From contig NZ_CALNWY010000005.1 of NCBI RefSeq assembly GCF_940807255.1, positions 1-64,000 on the forward strand: a DNA stretch of 64,000 bases. Reading direction: 5' to 3'. A model generated the notes under the pieces. The model ran no database searches. It was not told the origin of the DNA and worked only from the letters and a program-made list of their open reading frames with translations. This document shows positions 33,066 through 42,253 of the stretch, piece by piece. How positions within the stretch are numbered: position 1 is the first letter of the stretch; each line of letters starts with the position of its first letter. The position numbers and the translations under genes were made by a program. Source of the stretch: Mixta sp. Marseille-Q2659 (GTDB lineage Bacteria; Pseudomonadota; Gammaproteobacteria; Enterobacterales; Enterobacteriaceae).

Positions 33066-34772
33066 TCAGGCCGTCAGCGACAAGGTTTTTTCCGGCAGTT
33101 TTTCACCGTTTTTACTGATAAAGAACGCAATTTCCGTACCCGGATGAAGCTGCTTAATCTGCAATCCGCCGCCGTACAGCAACTTAACGCGATGATGCAC
33201 GTTCAGCAGGCCGATTTTATTACCGGGCATCTCATTACGCTCAACGCGGGCAATGACCTCATCGCTGATGCCGTTGCCGGTATCGCGCACTGCGATACGC
33301 ACGCGATCGCCGCAGTCTTCAACCGACAGCGTCACCACGCCTTTACCGCGGCAGGGCTGAATGCCGTGAACGATGGCATTCTCCACCAGCGGCTGGATAA
33401 GCAGGCTGGGAAGCGTGCAATTTACCTCTTCGTCGATGTGATAAATCATCGTGAGCTTATCGCCAAAGCGTGCCTGTTCAATGGCGATATAGTCTTTCAC
33501 CTGATACAGCTCTTTTTTAATGTCGATCGTTTCATCGTCGTTCAGCTCCAGGTTATAGCGTAGATAACGCGACAGATTAATGATCAGCTGGCGCGCCGTA
33601 TCGGGATTTAAACGAATCGAGGAAGAGATGGCGTTCAGGGCGTTAAACAGAAAGTGAGGGTTGATCTTGCTTTGCAGAGCGCGCAGTTCGGCCTTATTCG
33701 CCATCTCGCGCAGCTGCTCGGTGCGCGACACTTCCAGCTGGGTGGAGATAATTTGCGACAGGCCGACCGCCATCTCTTTGAGTGACCAGGTAATTCGGTG
33801 AGCGTGGCGATAATAGATTTTCAATGTGCCGGTGACTTCGCCTTTTTCCCAGAGCGGAATCACAATCATCGAATGAATATCGCGCGTGCGGTAGGCTTCA
33901 TCGTTATTTTTAATAATAATTTTGCCGTAATTAAGCGCCTGGCGGGTGGTCGGACTCAGCCCGTCGTCGCCCTGGCGGTAATGCTGTTCGCCGTAGCCGA
34001 CGTAGGCCAGAATCTGATGCTTGTTGGTGATGGCTACGGCATCCGCATTAATATCGCTGCAAATAATTTCGCATACCTTGCGCAGGGAATCGCTGTTGAC
34101 CTGACGAAACAGCGGCAGCGTTTTATTGGCAATATCCAGCGCCAGCTTGGCATGACGCGCGGCTACCGCCTCTTTTTCTCCCTCCACGCTCTGCACCAGC
34201 AGCACAATCAGCCCAATGCTCACCGCGCCCAGGATCATGGGAATAGCGATTTCAGAAACGATCTCAATGCCGCGTGCGCGCGGCGTCGCCCACAGCAGGA
34301 TCAACAGCATCGTCAGGGTTTCGCACAGCATGCCGCCAAGGATCCCCAGTCGCCAGCGATGCTCTTTCGCCACTCTCAGGTTAATCCAGCCGGAGACCAC
34401 GCCGGCGATAATGCTGGTAATCAGGCAGGGCACCGCCGAAACGCCGTGCATATCGATTAAGAAGCGATGCACACCAGCAATGACGCCGGTCGCAATGCCC
34501 ACCCAGGGGCCAAATAAAATGCCGCCCGACATCACGGCGATCACGCGCACGTTCAGTAGCGAACCATCGACATTGACCGCCGACCAGGTACTGAACAGGG
34601 CGAACAGCGAGAAAATCGCCGTTACCGCCAGCAGCTCCTGACGCGAGTGTTCATCCTTCTGTAACAGCTGGCGAAAGTGGCGCGTGCGCGTCAAAAAGAA
34701 CAGGCAGATCAGCATCAGGGCGGCGCGGTCAAACACCGCCAGCAGCATATCGAATATGGATTGCACAGGCAT
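33066..34772 (-). CDS. ypdA: LytS-type pyruvate-sensing histidine kinase YpdA (PyrS)
   Basis: 568-residue membrane kinase (E. coli YpdA 565). The N-terminal 5TM-LytS membrane region (about residues 5-200) is followed by a GAF domain (about 225-350) and a HisKA-type domain with the phospho-acceptor His in [16 protein letters not shown] (about 375). The ATPase domain has NAIVHGI and GNGIS. It forms an operon with ypdB and diverges from alaC across ~210 bp, the E. coli arrangement. Confidence 0.94.
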   Translation of the reverse strand: MPVQSIFDMLLAVFDRAALMLICLFFLTRTRHFRQLLQKDEHSRQELLAVTAIFSLFALFSTWSAVNVDGSLLNVRVIAVMSGGILFGPWVGIATGVIAGVHRFLIDMHGVSAVPCLITSIIAGVVSGWINLRVAKEHRWRLGILGGMLCETLTMLLILLWATPRARGIEIVSEIAIPMILGAVSIGLIVLLVQSVEGEKEAVAARHAKLALDIANKTLPLFRQVNSDSLRKVCEIICSDINADAVAITNKHQILAYVGYGEQHYRQGDDGLSPTTRQALNYGKIIIKNNDEAYRTRDIHSMIVIPLWEKGEVTGTLKIYYRHAHRITWSLKEMAVGLSQIISTQLEVSRTEQLREMANKAELRALQSKINPHFLFNALNAISSSIRLNPDTARQLIINLSRYLRYNLELNDDETIDIKKELYQVKDYIAIEQARFGDKLTMIYHIDEEVNCTLPSLLIQPLVENAIVHGIQPCRGKGVVTLSVEDCGDRVRIAVRDTGNGISDEVIARVERNEMPGNKIGLLNVHHRVKLLYGGGLQIKQLHPGTEIAFFISKNGEKLPEKTLSLTA

Positions 34773-34980
34773 CTCGTGGCTTCACACAGGGAACATCATG
34801 ATAAAAAATGTGGCTTTAGCGCGCCACGATCTTTGCATTTTACGGAAGCAGGCGCGAAAAATTTATTTTTCTGCCCCTGTCGACAACGTTATCTCCGCCA
34901 GGCTATGGTCATTCTTCGACCACAACGGTGGTCAGCGTCGCTCGGACGGTCCGGGCGCTTACGTACTCACAGAGGTTGCT

Positions 34981-36240
34981 ATGGCTGATAACAGCTCGTC
35001 TCGTCGTTTTTCCCGCATTGAACGTCTTCCTCCTTATGTTTTTAACATTACCGCTGAGCTGAAAATGGCTGCGCGTCGGCGCGGCGAAGATATTATCGAT
35101 TTCAGCATGGGCAACCCGGACGGCGCCACGCCGCCGCATATTGTGGAAAAGCTCTGTCAGGTGGCACAGCGCGATGATACCCACGGTTACTCCACTTCGC
35201 GCGGCATTCCGCGTCTGCGTCGGGCGATTTCGCGCTGGTATGCCGATCGCTACGAGGTGGAGATCGATCCTGAATCGGAAGCCATTGTCACCATCGGTTC
35301 GAAAGAGGGGCTGGCACATCTGATGTTGGCGACGCTCGATCATGGCGATACCGTGCTGGTGCCCAATCCCAGCTATCCCATTCATATTTACGGCGCGGTG
35401 ATCGCTGGCGCCCAGGTGCGTTCAGTGCCGCTGGTGGCTGGCGTTGATTTTTTCAACGAGCTGGAAAGGGCGATTCGGGAGAGCTATCCAAAGCCGAAAA
35501 TGATGATCCTCGGGTTCCCGTCAAACCCTACCTCGCAATGCGTCGAACTGGACTTCTTTGAGCGCGTTATCGCGCTGGCGAAACAGTACAACGTGCTGGT
35601 GGTTCACGATCTGGCCTACGCCGACATTGTTTATGACGGCTGGAAAGCGCCGTCTATTATGCAGGTGCCGGGCGCGCGCGACGTAGCCGTTGAGTTCTTT
35701 ACGCTATCGAAAAGTTACAATATGGCGGGCTGGCGCATCGGCTTTATGGTCGGCAACAAAGAGCTGGTCGCCGCGCTGGCGCGCATTAAAAGCTATCACG
35801 ATTACGGCACCTTTACGCCGCTGCAGGTGGCGGCCATCGCCGCGCTGGAAGGCGATCAGCAGTGCGTGCGTGACATCGCCGAGCAGTATAAACGTCGTCG
35901 CGACGTGCTGGTAAAAGGGCTGCATGAAGCGGGCTGGATGGTAGAAATGCCGAAAGCCTCAATGTATGTCTGGGCCAAAATCCCCGATCATTATGCCCAT
36001 CTCGGATCGCTGGAGTTCGCCAAACGACTGTTGCAGGAGGCGAAGGTCTGCGTCTCGCCGGGCATCGGTTTCGGCGACTATGGCGATACGCATGTGCGCT
36101 TTGCGCTGATTGAAAACCGCGATCGTATCCGGCAGGCGGTGCGCGGGATTAAAGCGATGTTTCGTGCCGACGGCGTTCTGTCGGGCAGCGTGAAAAACAG
36201 CGGGTTGGTTGAAACGGAAAACGACGCTTCCGCGTCATAA
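34981..36240 (+). CDS. alaC: Glutamate--pyruvate aminotransferase AlaC
   Basis: PLP aminotransferase that makes alanine from pyruvate with glutamate. The 419-residue protein (E. coli 412) has the PLP lysine in [15 protein letters not shown] (about 245) and the class I/II fold landmarks DFSMGNPDG and [16 protein letters not shown] start at the ATG encoding [18 protein letters not shown], which aligns with E. coli; the frame is open upstream but unrelated. Pyruvate links it functionally to divergent ypdAB. Confidence 0.96.
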   Translation: MADNSSSRRFSRIERLPPYVFNITAELKMAARRRGEDIIDFSMGNPDGATPPHIVEKLCQVAQRDDTHGYSTSRGIPRLRRAISRWYADRYEVEIDPESEAIVTIGSKEGLAHLMLATLDHGDTVLVPNPSYPIHIYGAVIAGAQVRSVPLVAGVDFFNELERAIRESYPKPKMMILGFPSNPTSQCVELDFFERVIALAKQYNVLVVHDLAYADIVYDGWKAPSIMQVPGARDVAVEFFTLSKSYNMAGWRIGFMVGNKELVAALARIKSYHDYGTFTPLQVAAIAALEGDQQCVRDIAEQYKRRRDVLVKGLHEAGWMVEMPKASMYVWAKIPDHYAHLGSLEFAKRLLQEAKVCVSPGIGFGDYGDTHVRFALIENRDRIRQAVRGIKAMFRADGVLSGSVKNSGLVETENDASAS

Positions 36241-36249
36241 GAAGCAATC

Positions 36250-36270
36250 AGGCGACGCATAGCGTCGCCT
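36250..36270 (+). terminator. Hairpin after alaC
   Basis: Stem AGGCGACGC / GCGTCGCCT with a 3-base loop, followed only by CTGTTG, so termination strength is uncertain. Confidence 0.55.
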
Positions 36271-36284
36271 CTGTTGCCGCACTT

Positions 36285-36356
36285 TTACAGCATCAGCACG
36301 AAGGTGCCAACCCAGACTAACAGGAAGAAAGAGATTCCCATCAACGCATATTTCAC
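36285..36356 (-). CDS. ypdK: Small membrane protein YpdK
   Basis: 23-codon gene with a GTG start, preceded by GGGGAG seven bases upstream. The peptide begins MKYALMGISFFLLVWVG and ends TFVLML: one transmembrane helix. It aligns without gaps with E. coli YpdK (MKYFFMGISFMVIVWAG...), which occupies the same place beside alaC. Function unknown. It is convergent with alaC. Confidence 0.85.
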   Translation of the reverse strand: MKYALMGISFFLLVWVGTFVLML

Positions 36357-36563
36357 CTGAAAACTCCCCTGACGATTATGTCGGTGGCGATCCCAAACCT
36401 GCATAACCTGAACAGAATAAGAACAAGGCGCGCTTTCTTTGGTACGACGCCGTTGTTTCCAGATAGCTCTGAATCGCTCAGAACAGGATCGCGCGCTAAT
36501 TTACGCGCATTCGCGGCCAAAATAAATAGGCATGATCCGAGCTGCAGCCCGCCTCTGACACCC

Positions 36564-37594
36564 TTATTTCACCTGAATTTCCGGTATGACCGACATGCCG
36601 ACCCGCAAATGCGCCAGGTTGGGTTGATGATCGTCCAGCGTAATTTTTACCGGCAGGCGCTGCACCACCTTGGTAAAGTTGCCGGTGGCGTTATCGGCGG
36701 CAATGGCGGAGAAGGTCGCGCCGGTCGCGGGGGCGATACTCTCTACCCGGCCGTGGAAATGCTGGCCGGGCAGAGCGTCCACGGTGATCTCCACCGCCTG
36801 GCCTGGCCGCACGTTAGCCAGCTGGGTTTCCAGATAGTTGGCGATGATATAGCTCTTTTCCAGTGGCACCAGCGCCAGCAGGCGGCTGCCGGCGGAAACC
36901 CAGGCGCCCTGACGCAGGCTGCGCTGGCCGACCATGCCGCTTACCGGCGCAACAATCCGCGTATAAGACAGATTAAGCTGCGCCTGATCGACCGAGGCTT
37001 TTGCCGAGGCTATCTCCGCTTCCGCCTGCTTCTGGCTGGCCAGCAAAATGCCCAACTCTTTTTCCGCCGCCAGCACCGCAGCCTGGTTTTGCGCCACCTG
37101 CGCCGCAGCGGATCGCATGGTGGAGTTGGCTTTCTGCTGCTCGTCGGCGGTTGCGGTGCCGCTCTGGAGCAGGCGGCGATAGCGATCGGCATTTTGACCG
37201 CATAGCTGAGCGTCGCCTGGCTGGCGGTTACCGCCGCTTTATTTTGCGCAATAACGGCCTGCTGCTGCTCGCGCTGCGCGGCAATGCTGGCGAGCTTCGC
37301 CTGGCTTAGCTGCAGGCTCGCCTCGGCGCTTTCCAGCGCCACGCGATAATCGCGATCGTCCAGCGTCGCCAGCAAATCGCCCGCCTTAACCTGTTGGTTA
37401 TCACGTACCAGAACCTGGCTGATATAGCCAGAAACTTTCGGCGCGACCAACGTATAGTCGGCGGCGACCCAGGCATCGTCGGTTTGATAGTCGGCGCGCG
37501 TCATGGCGGACCAGATAAAAAAGGCGATCGCCAGTAGAACAATTAACAGCACTGCCAGCAGGCCAGTACGTTTAGCAGGTGTAAAAGACATCAT
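36564..37594 (-). pseudogene. HlyD/EmrA-family membrane-fusion protein, frameshifted
   Basis: Periplasmic adaptor for the DHA2 exporter encoded just upstream; the two overlap by TAATG. The N-terminal frame runs from 37594 (membrane anchor residues ~10-30, lipoyl half-motif VSGYISQVLVRDNQQVKAGD) to about 37196. There the family sequence moves to another frame that continues to 36564 (YTRIVAPVSGMVGQR, VDALPGQHFHGRVESI). The switch is at a run of four A (four T at 37192-37195 on the plus strand), where five would keep one frame. So it is either a one-base deletion inactivating the gene or a sequencing error. Restored length would be about 343 residues. Confidence 0.85.
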
Positions 37595-39201
37595 TAAATT
37601 CCCGGTTTCGGCGTAACAGGTTGTTGTAATAAGGTTTGCGGCGGCCAGACGCGTTTTGGCAGCCAGGCGGTAAGCAGGATCAGGAGCAAGGCGAAGGCAA
37701 TCAGCAATAAATAAGCGTCGCTGAGGCTCAATACCTGCGCCTGATGTTTAACCAGCGTGGAAAAATGCGCGATATTTTCCGTGGAGCTGATGCTGCCGTC
37801 GGGCAGTAACGGCGCAAAAGTGCTGGCTTCGCTGGCGGAATCGGCGCGCAGCAGCCAGCTTCGACCGGCAGCGCCGTCCAGCAGAATATGCGAGTGGAAC
37901 TGCTCGCGGTGACTGATAAACCACTCCACCAGCGTACCGGCCGCCACGCTGGAAAAGCCGCGTACGGTGTTAAACATTGCGGAGGCAAACGGACCTTCCG
38001 GTGGTAATACCACAGAAGTAGCGCTCATTAGCACTGACAAAATCATCATCGGCTGACCGAACGCCTGCATAATCTGAATCAGCCAGAAGTTCTGACGCGC
38101 CCAGTCGCTGGTGATTTGCGAACCCATCAGGCAGGAGGCGGCCATCAGCAGTGCGCCGCAGGTTAGCATCCAGCGGCAGTCGATCCAGCGGATATTGAGC
38201 AGCATGGCGATAAAGGGTGCGATCAGCAGCTGCGGCGCGCCGATAGTCAGCGCCAGCGGCGCAAATTGCGCGGTACGAAAGCCTTCAACCTGAGCGAAAT
38301 AAGCCGACGGCAGCGCCGAACCGGACAGCGCCACCAGCAGCACGCCCGCCAGCGTTAGCAGGCCATGCGTCAGATTAGGACGCGACAGCATTTGCAGGCG
38401 GAACAGCGGCAACGGGTGAAACCATTCATTAATAAAAAAGACTACCAGCAGCGCCAGGCTCGCCAGCAGCATTGCCGCAATCAACGGGGAACTCAGCCAG
38501 TCGAGGCGTTCTCCCTGATTGAGTACCAGTATCAGCAAAGCTATACCGCTACAGCCGGTCAGCATGCCGAACAGATCGATCTGGCGAAAGCGCTCAAAGC
38601 GCGCCGGATCCTGCGGAATACCCCAACCAATCAGCAACATGGCGACCAGCATCGCCGGGATCACCTGCCAGAAGACAAAGGGCCAGCCGACGCTGTCCGT
38701 CCAGAGTGCCGCGAGAGAGGCCGCCATATTGGGGCCGAAAGTGGCGGTTAAGGCATAGGCGCTCAGGCCGTAAAGCTTAAGCGGCGGCGGCAAAAAGCGC
38801 AGGGCGACTGTCATCAACAGCGGCGGCAGCGCGCCGCCGAAAATGCCTTGCAGCACGCGTAGCGTCAGAAACAGCGGATAGTGCGTGGCGAAGGGCAGCA
38901 GTAACGCGGTAACGCCGAAGCCAAGTGCCACGCCAAGGGCGAAGCGTCGCAACGACAGCGTGACGGCAAACCAGGGCGCGATCATCATGGCGGCGACTTC
39001 TGCCGCCTGATACCCCGCAATCAGCCAACTGCCCTGAGCATAATCGATGCCCAGCGCCGCGCGAATATCGGCCAGCGCGATGTCGGTGACGCGATCGTTA
39101 AGCCCGGAAGCGAGGGCCGCAATCAGCACGCCGACCAGACCCAGCGCCAGACGCAGGGTAAAAGGGTGGGGAGCCGGTGCAGCGGCAGGCTGACCGTTCA
39201 T
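37594..39201 (-). CDS. DHA2-family (EmrB-like) MFS drug exporter
   Basis: Inner-membrane proton antiporter of the 14-span DHA2 class, 535 residues. It has many hydrophobic segments and the MFS landmarks QGSWLIAGYQAAEVAAMM (helix 2 region), LTLRVLQGIFGGALPPLL and the helix-5 antiporter region ATFGPNMAASLAALW. I start at 39201, with GGAG eight bases upstream; the frame is open for 17 more codons. First gene of an exporter-adaptor operon, divergent from an IclR regulator. The partner adaptor is frameshifted, so pump function is doubtful. Confidence 0.88.
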   Translation of the reverse strand: MNGQPAAAPAPHPFTLRLALGLVGVLIAALASGLNDRVTDIALADIRAALGIDYAQGSWLIAGYQAAEVAAMMIAPWFAVTLSLRRFALGVALGFGVTALLLPFATHYPLFLTLRVLQGIFGGALPPLLMTVALRFLPPPLKLYGLSAYALTATFGPNMAASLAALWTDSVGWPFVFWQVIPAMLVAMLLIGWGIPQDPARFERFRQIDLFGMLTGCSGIALLILVLNQGERLDWLSSPLIAAMLLASLALLVVFFINEWFHPLPLFRLQMLSRPNLTHGLLTLAGVLLVALSGSALPSAYFAQVEGFRTAQFAPLALTIGAPQLLIAPFIAMLLNIRWIDCRWMLTCGALLMAASCLMGSQITSDWARQNFWLIQIMQAFGQPMMILSVLMSATSVVLPPEGPFASAMFNTVRGFSSVAAGTLVEWFISHREQFHSHILLDGAAGRSWLLRADSASEASTFAPLLPDGSISSTENIAHFSTLVKHQAQVLSLSDAYLLLIAFALLLILLTAWLPKRVWPPQTLLQQPVTPKPGI

Positions 39202-39366
39202 AGCAGGTACTCCATAGTGTTTTTTTATTATGGTGTGATGATGTTGTTGCAATTTAGCGAGCGCGCAATCTTACATGGTGAGTAGATGTATTGCAATGTG
39301 GTACAGGGTGGGAAAGCGGCATAAAACGCGCTACAGTATCGCCGCCCTTCATGGAAAGAGAACAGC

Positions 39367-40155
39367 ATGTTCATGTCTGATAAACCGCATCATCGCGATG
39401 ATGAGAAAACGGGCGGCATCCAGGTGATTGCGCGCGCGGCGAATATCCTTAACGCTTTAGGCGAACATCCGGGCGGTATGAGCCTGGGCGAAATTGCGCA
39501 GGCGGTGGCGCTGCCACGCTCAACGGTGCAGCGCATTGTGGCCGCGCTAGACGCCGCCCAGATGGTGCGCAGCCACGGCGCAGGCGGCGTACGGCTGGGA
39601 CCGGCGCTGCTGCGGTTGATCTCCAGCGTGCATACCGATGTTGTGGAAGTCGCGCGTCCGGCCCTTCAGGCACTGTGTGACGCCACCGGCGAAACCGTTT
39701 CGCTGGCCCGCGCCAGCGGCATTCAGCTGGCGATTGTCCATTTTATCGTGGCCGATCGCGAACTGCGCGTGGTGCCGAGAATGGGGTTGAATTTACCGCT
39801 CTACAGCACGTCCGGCGGCCGCGCGTTGCTGGCGCTGGAAAGCGATGAAGATGTGCGCACGCTGGTCGGCGAATCCTGGGATCCCATCACCGAAAACACC
39901 ATTAAAACCCTGCCGGAACTGCTGCGGCAGCTGAAAGAGATCCGTAAAACCGGCGTCTCCTTCGATCGCGGCGAAACACTGGAAGGTATCTCAACCATGG
40001 GCGTAGCGCTGGATACGCTGCTGGGACGCTTTGCCGTTTCGCTGCTGGTGCCGGCGGCGCGCTTTCACAGGAATGAAGCGCTCTATCGCCATGAAATACT
40101 AAGATGTAAAGAGACGATGACGCGTGAAATTGGTAAACATCTGGCGCATGACTGA
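39367..40155 (+). CDS. IclR-family transcriptional regulator
   Basis: 262-residue regulator. The N-terminal winged helix-turn-helix (about 20-75, MSLGEIAQAVALPRSTVQRIVAAL in essence; core LPRSTVQRIV) is followed by an IclR effector domain (TGETVSLARASG, RMGLNLPLYSTSGGRALLA). It diverges from the DHA2 exporter across ~165 bp and probably controls it. An ATTGCAAT palindrome (39290-39297) and a second TTGCAAT (39247-39253) in that gap are candidate operator elements. Confidence 0.88.
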   Translation: MFMSDKPHHRDDEKTGGIQVIARAANILNALGEHPGGMSLGEIAQAVALPRSTVQRIVAALDAAQMVRSHGAGGVRLGPALLRLISSVHTDVVEVARPALQALCDATGETVSLARASGIQLAIVHFIVADRELRVVPRMGLNLPLYSTSGGRALLALESDEDVRTLVGESWDPITENTIKTLPELLRQLKEIRKTGVSFDRGETLEGISTMGVALDTLLGRFAVSLLVPAARFHRNEALYRHEILRCKETMTREIGKHLAHD

Positions 40156-40167
40156 GGAATAAAGAAA

Positions 40168-40620
40168 ATGACAACCTTGCTGGTGGCAATAGATAACTCG
40201 GATCACTCTCGCAAAGTGGTTTCACTGGCGACAGAACAGGCGCGGGCGCTAAACGCGCAGATTATGGTGCTGTGCTGTATCGATCCCGCTTACGCTACCT
40301 GCGGCGAGCCGTTGGATATCACCGCTGGTGAGGATCCGGCTGATTTTGGCGCTGCGCTGGATGAGCAAAACACGGCGGAGCTGGTGATTCGTCATGCGCT
40401 GGCGCAGCTGCTGGGTGCCGGCATTGAAGCGCGCGGTCGCGTGGTGGCCGGTGAGTCGGCGGAAACCATTGTGGCGCAGGCCGCCGCGCTGGAGGCAAAA
40501 ATGATTATTATGGGACGGCGTCATCTTTCCCCCTTTAACCGCCTGCTGAAGGGTTCTGTCAGCGCGGCCGTCATTGAGCGCGCCCATTGTCCGGTGCTGG
40601 TCGACGTACGGGCGCAGTAG
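40168..40620 (+). CDS. Universal stress protein (UspA family)
   Basis: 150-residue single-domain Usp. The N-terminal VAIDNSDHSRKVV and C-terminal MGRRHLSPFNRLLKGSVSAA correspond to the nucleotide-binding segments. The usual G-x2-G is altered (His in place of the second Gly), so ATP binding is uncertain. It starts 12 bases after the IclR gene and is followed 23 bases later by a membrane-protein gene, so the three may be one operon. Confidence 0.88.
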   Translation: MTTLLVAIDNSDHSRKVVSLATEQARALNAQIMVLCCIDPAYATCGEPLDITAGEDPADFGAALDEQNTAELVIRHALAQLLGAGIEARGRVVAGESAETIVAQAAALEAKMIIMGRRHLSPFNRLLKGSVSAAVIERAHCPVLVDVRAQ

Positions 40621-40643
40621 CGCCCTGAAGCAGGAAAAACGTT

Positions 40644-41456
40644 TTGAGGCATGATTTTGTTATCAGCGCCGCTCTGTTGGCGGCGTTGCTCTTTGGGCTT
40701 ATCGTCCTGTATCGCTATAAAAAGCTTTCCGTTACCCAGGCTTCGCTGTTGGCCATTGCGGTAATCGTCATTGTCGGCGGCTGGCTGGGCTATCGCACGG
40801 TTATTCTGCCGGAAGCGCGTTTGCAGACGCAGATCGAGACGGCGCAGCAACGGCTGGCTCAGCTGCCTGGCTATCGTATTTTACAACGGCAGGAACCCGC
40901 GCTGTGGCGGCAGCTTAATGCGGAACTGGTGGCGCAGATGCGCGCCGGGATCGCGCCTGAACAGGCAACGAGCAATTTGCGCGCCATGCTGGGCGATCTG
41001 TTGAATCAGCGCATTGGCCGTGCCGGGGATGAAGCGATTAACCGTTATATCGCGCTATCGCTGGAGCAGATGGAAAGCCTGCGCGCGCAAGATGTCCAGC
41101 TCTGCTTTCGCTTTCTGTTTCCGCAGGTTAGCGGCGGCGTTAATCTGAACGTGGTGTTGCCCGCCAGCCTGGTGCAGCGGGATTTACGGGAAATTGAACA
41201 ACTGTTGCAGGACAGCGCCGGGCCTGAGCAGCAAGTCGATCTGGCCGCCGCGCATCAAAACTTAAATAAAGTGGTACAGCAGCTTTATGCCACATGGGGT
41301 AATGATTTGCAGTGGCTTAACGCGCCAGCAGACAGCCATGTGAATCGGCAGAAAATGTGCGATATGACCATTGACCTGTATCGCAGCATCCTCGCACTTC
41401 CTCCCAAACAATCGGCTAACGTTTTGCGTATGATGCTTAGCGCTAACGCCGGATGA
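40644..41456 (+). CDS. Membrane-anchored protein of unknown function
   Basis: I do not recognise this 270-residue protein. It starts with TTG, seven bases after AGGAA. Two hydrophobic helices (about residues 5-23 and 33-52) are followed by a ~215-residue soluble region with a helical stretch (LQTQIETAQQRLAQL) and two possible structural cysteines (QLCFRF, KMCDMT). The topology suggests a soluble domain on one side of the inner membrane. It lies 23 bases downstream of the Usp gene, so a link to stress is possible but only by position. Confidence 0.7.
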   Translation: MRHDFVISAALLAALLFGLIVLYRYKKLSVTQASLLAIAVIVIVGGWLGYRTVILPEARLQTQIETAQQRLAQLPGYRILQRQEPALWRQLNAELVAQMRAGIAPEQATSNLRAMLGDLLNQRIGRAGDEAINRYIALSLEQMESLRAQDVQLCFRFLFPQVSGGVNLNVVLPASLVQRDLREIEQLLQDSAGPEQQVDLAAAHQNLNKVVQQLYATWGNDLQWLNAPADSHVNRQKMCDMTIDLYRSILALPPKQSANVLRMMLSANAG

Positions 41457-41461
41457 CAGAC

Positions 41462-41486
41462 AAAAAAAAGCCCGCAAACAGCGGGC
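41462..41486 (-). terminator. Leftward-oriented terminator hairpin
   Basis: Stem GCCCGC / GCGGGC with the T run on the minus strand. It is just past the rightward gene ending at 41456, and no minus-strand gene is seen close by on the right. Confidence 0.55.
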
Positions 41487-41595
41487 GTTAACAGTCAAAT
41501 CATTATTATTTATAGTGATAAACCTGGTGGTTGGTACAGACATCATGGCGTCTGAAATGATAATCGCACCTGACAGGCAACCGCACAAAGCGTTA

Positions 41596-41613
41596 AATTG
41601 AATCGATTCAATT
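41596..41613. promoter_or_regulatory. Perfect 18-bp palindrome, Cra (FruR)-like operator
   Basis: AATTGAATCGATTCAATT is identical to its reverse complement. The core TGAATCGATTCA fits the Cra consensus (TGAAnCGnTTCA). It lies 96 bp upstream of the small lipoprotein gene at 41709. Confidence 0.6.
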
Positions 41614-41708
41614 GATAAAAGCGTTAATGGAAACGGCGCTTTAAGGGACATTCTGATTGTGCCTCTGGTGCTGCCTGTTAAGATACCACACCAGCATAAG
41701 GAAGAGAA

Positions 41709-41990
41709 ATGAAGAGTAAAATTTACGGCGCTCTGGCGCTGTTTTTATTAGCAGGCTGTACGGCCAGCAAACCAGGAGCGTTTGAACGCGTCGATGAAGA
41801 TCCGGTTTCACATACGGTTCAATATCGATACCATCCTCAGAAAGTGAATAAAACGGCATTGGAAAATGACGTGGCGAATTATTGTAATGCGCAGGGCTTT
41901 GATCTGGTTGATCCATTACCCGTGCAGGACAGTCATATACCCGGATTAAAAACCGCCTGGTATCAATGTAATTTCGCGATAAAAGGTTAA
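41709..41990 (+). CDS. Small lipoprotein
   Basis: 93-residue protein with a type II signal peptide: the lipobox is LLAGC (Cys18) after a hydrophobic stretch. The mature ~75 residues contain two further cysteines (NYCNAQG and WYQCNF) that could form a disulfide. I do not recognise a family. It has a good AGGAAGAG site and its own terminator. A Cra-like palindrome upstream hints at carbon control. Confidence 0.8.
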   Translation: MKSKIYGALALFLLAGCTASKPGAFERVDEDPVSHTVQYRYHPQKVNKTALENDVANYCNAQGFDLVDPLPVQDSHIPGLKTAWYQCNFAIKG

Positions 41991-41999
41991 TAAAGAAAA

Positions 42000-42028
42000 G
42001 GGCGAGAATATTCTCGCCCAATTTTTCC
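42000..42028 (+). terminator. Terminator of the small lipoprotein gene
   Basis: Stem GGGCGAGAAT / ATTCTCGCCC followed by AATTTTT. Confidence 0.88.
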
Positions 42029-42109
42029 TACCTTATTTTTTATTATATTGCTGTGTGCAGGCTTTGCCCGCCAGGTACGTTACTGTGACGCGCCCGTTTA
42101 GAATTTGAT

Positions 42110-42253
42110 TTAACGCCCGCGGTGATGATGCCAGCCGTGATGATGGCCGCGATCATGATGCCATCCCGGCCCGCCGCGATCGTGAGCTATTATACAACCG
42201 CTTAGCATGCTGACAATCGCCAGAACAGAGGCACTTTTTATCATTATTCGCAT
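42110..42253 (-). CDS. 47-residue histidine-rich lipoprotein
   Basis: Short gene with AAGGAG seven bases before the ATG. The peptide has a hydrophobic signal and lipobox MLSGC (Cys20), then a 27-residue mature part with ten His plus Gly, Arg and Trp (GPGWHHDRGHHHGWHHHRGR). The composition suggests metal binding at the outer membrane or periplasm. It is the only gene that I see between the lipoprotein terminator and the bgl leader. Function unknown. Confidence 0.65.
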   Translation of the reverse strand: MRIMIKSASVLAIVSMLSGCIIAHDRGGPGWHHDRGHHHGWHHHRGR

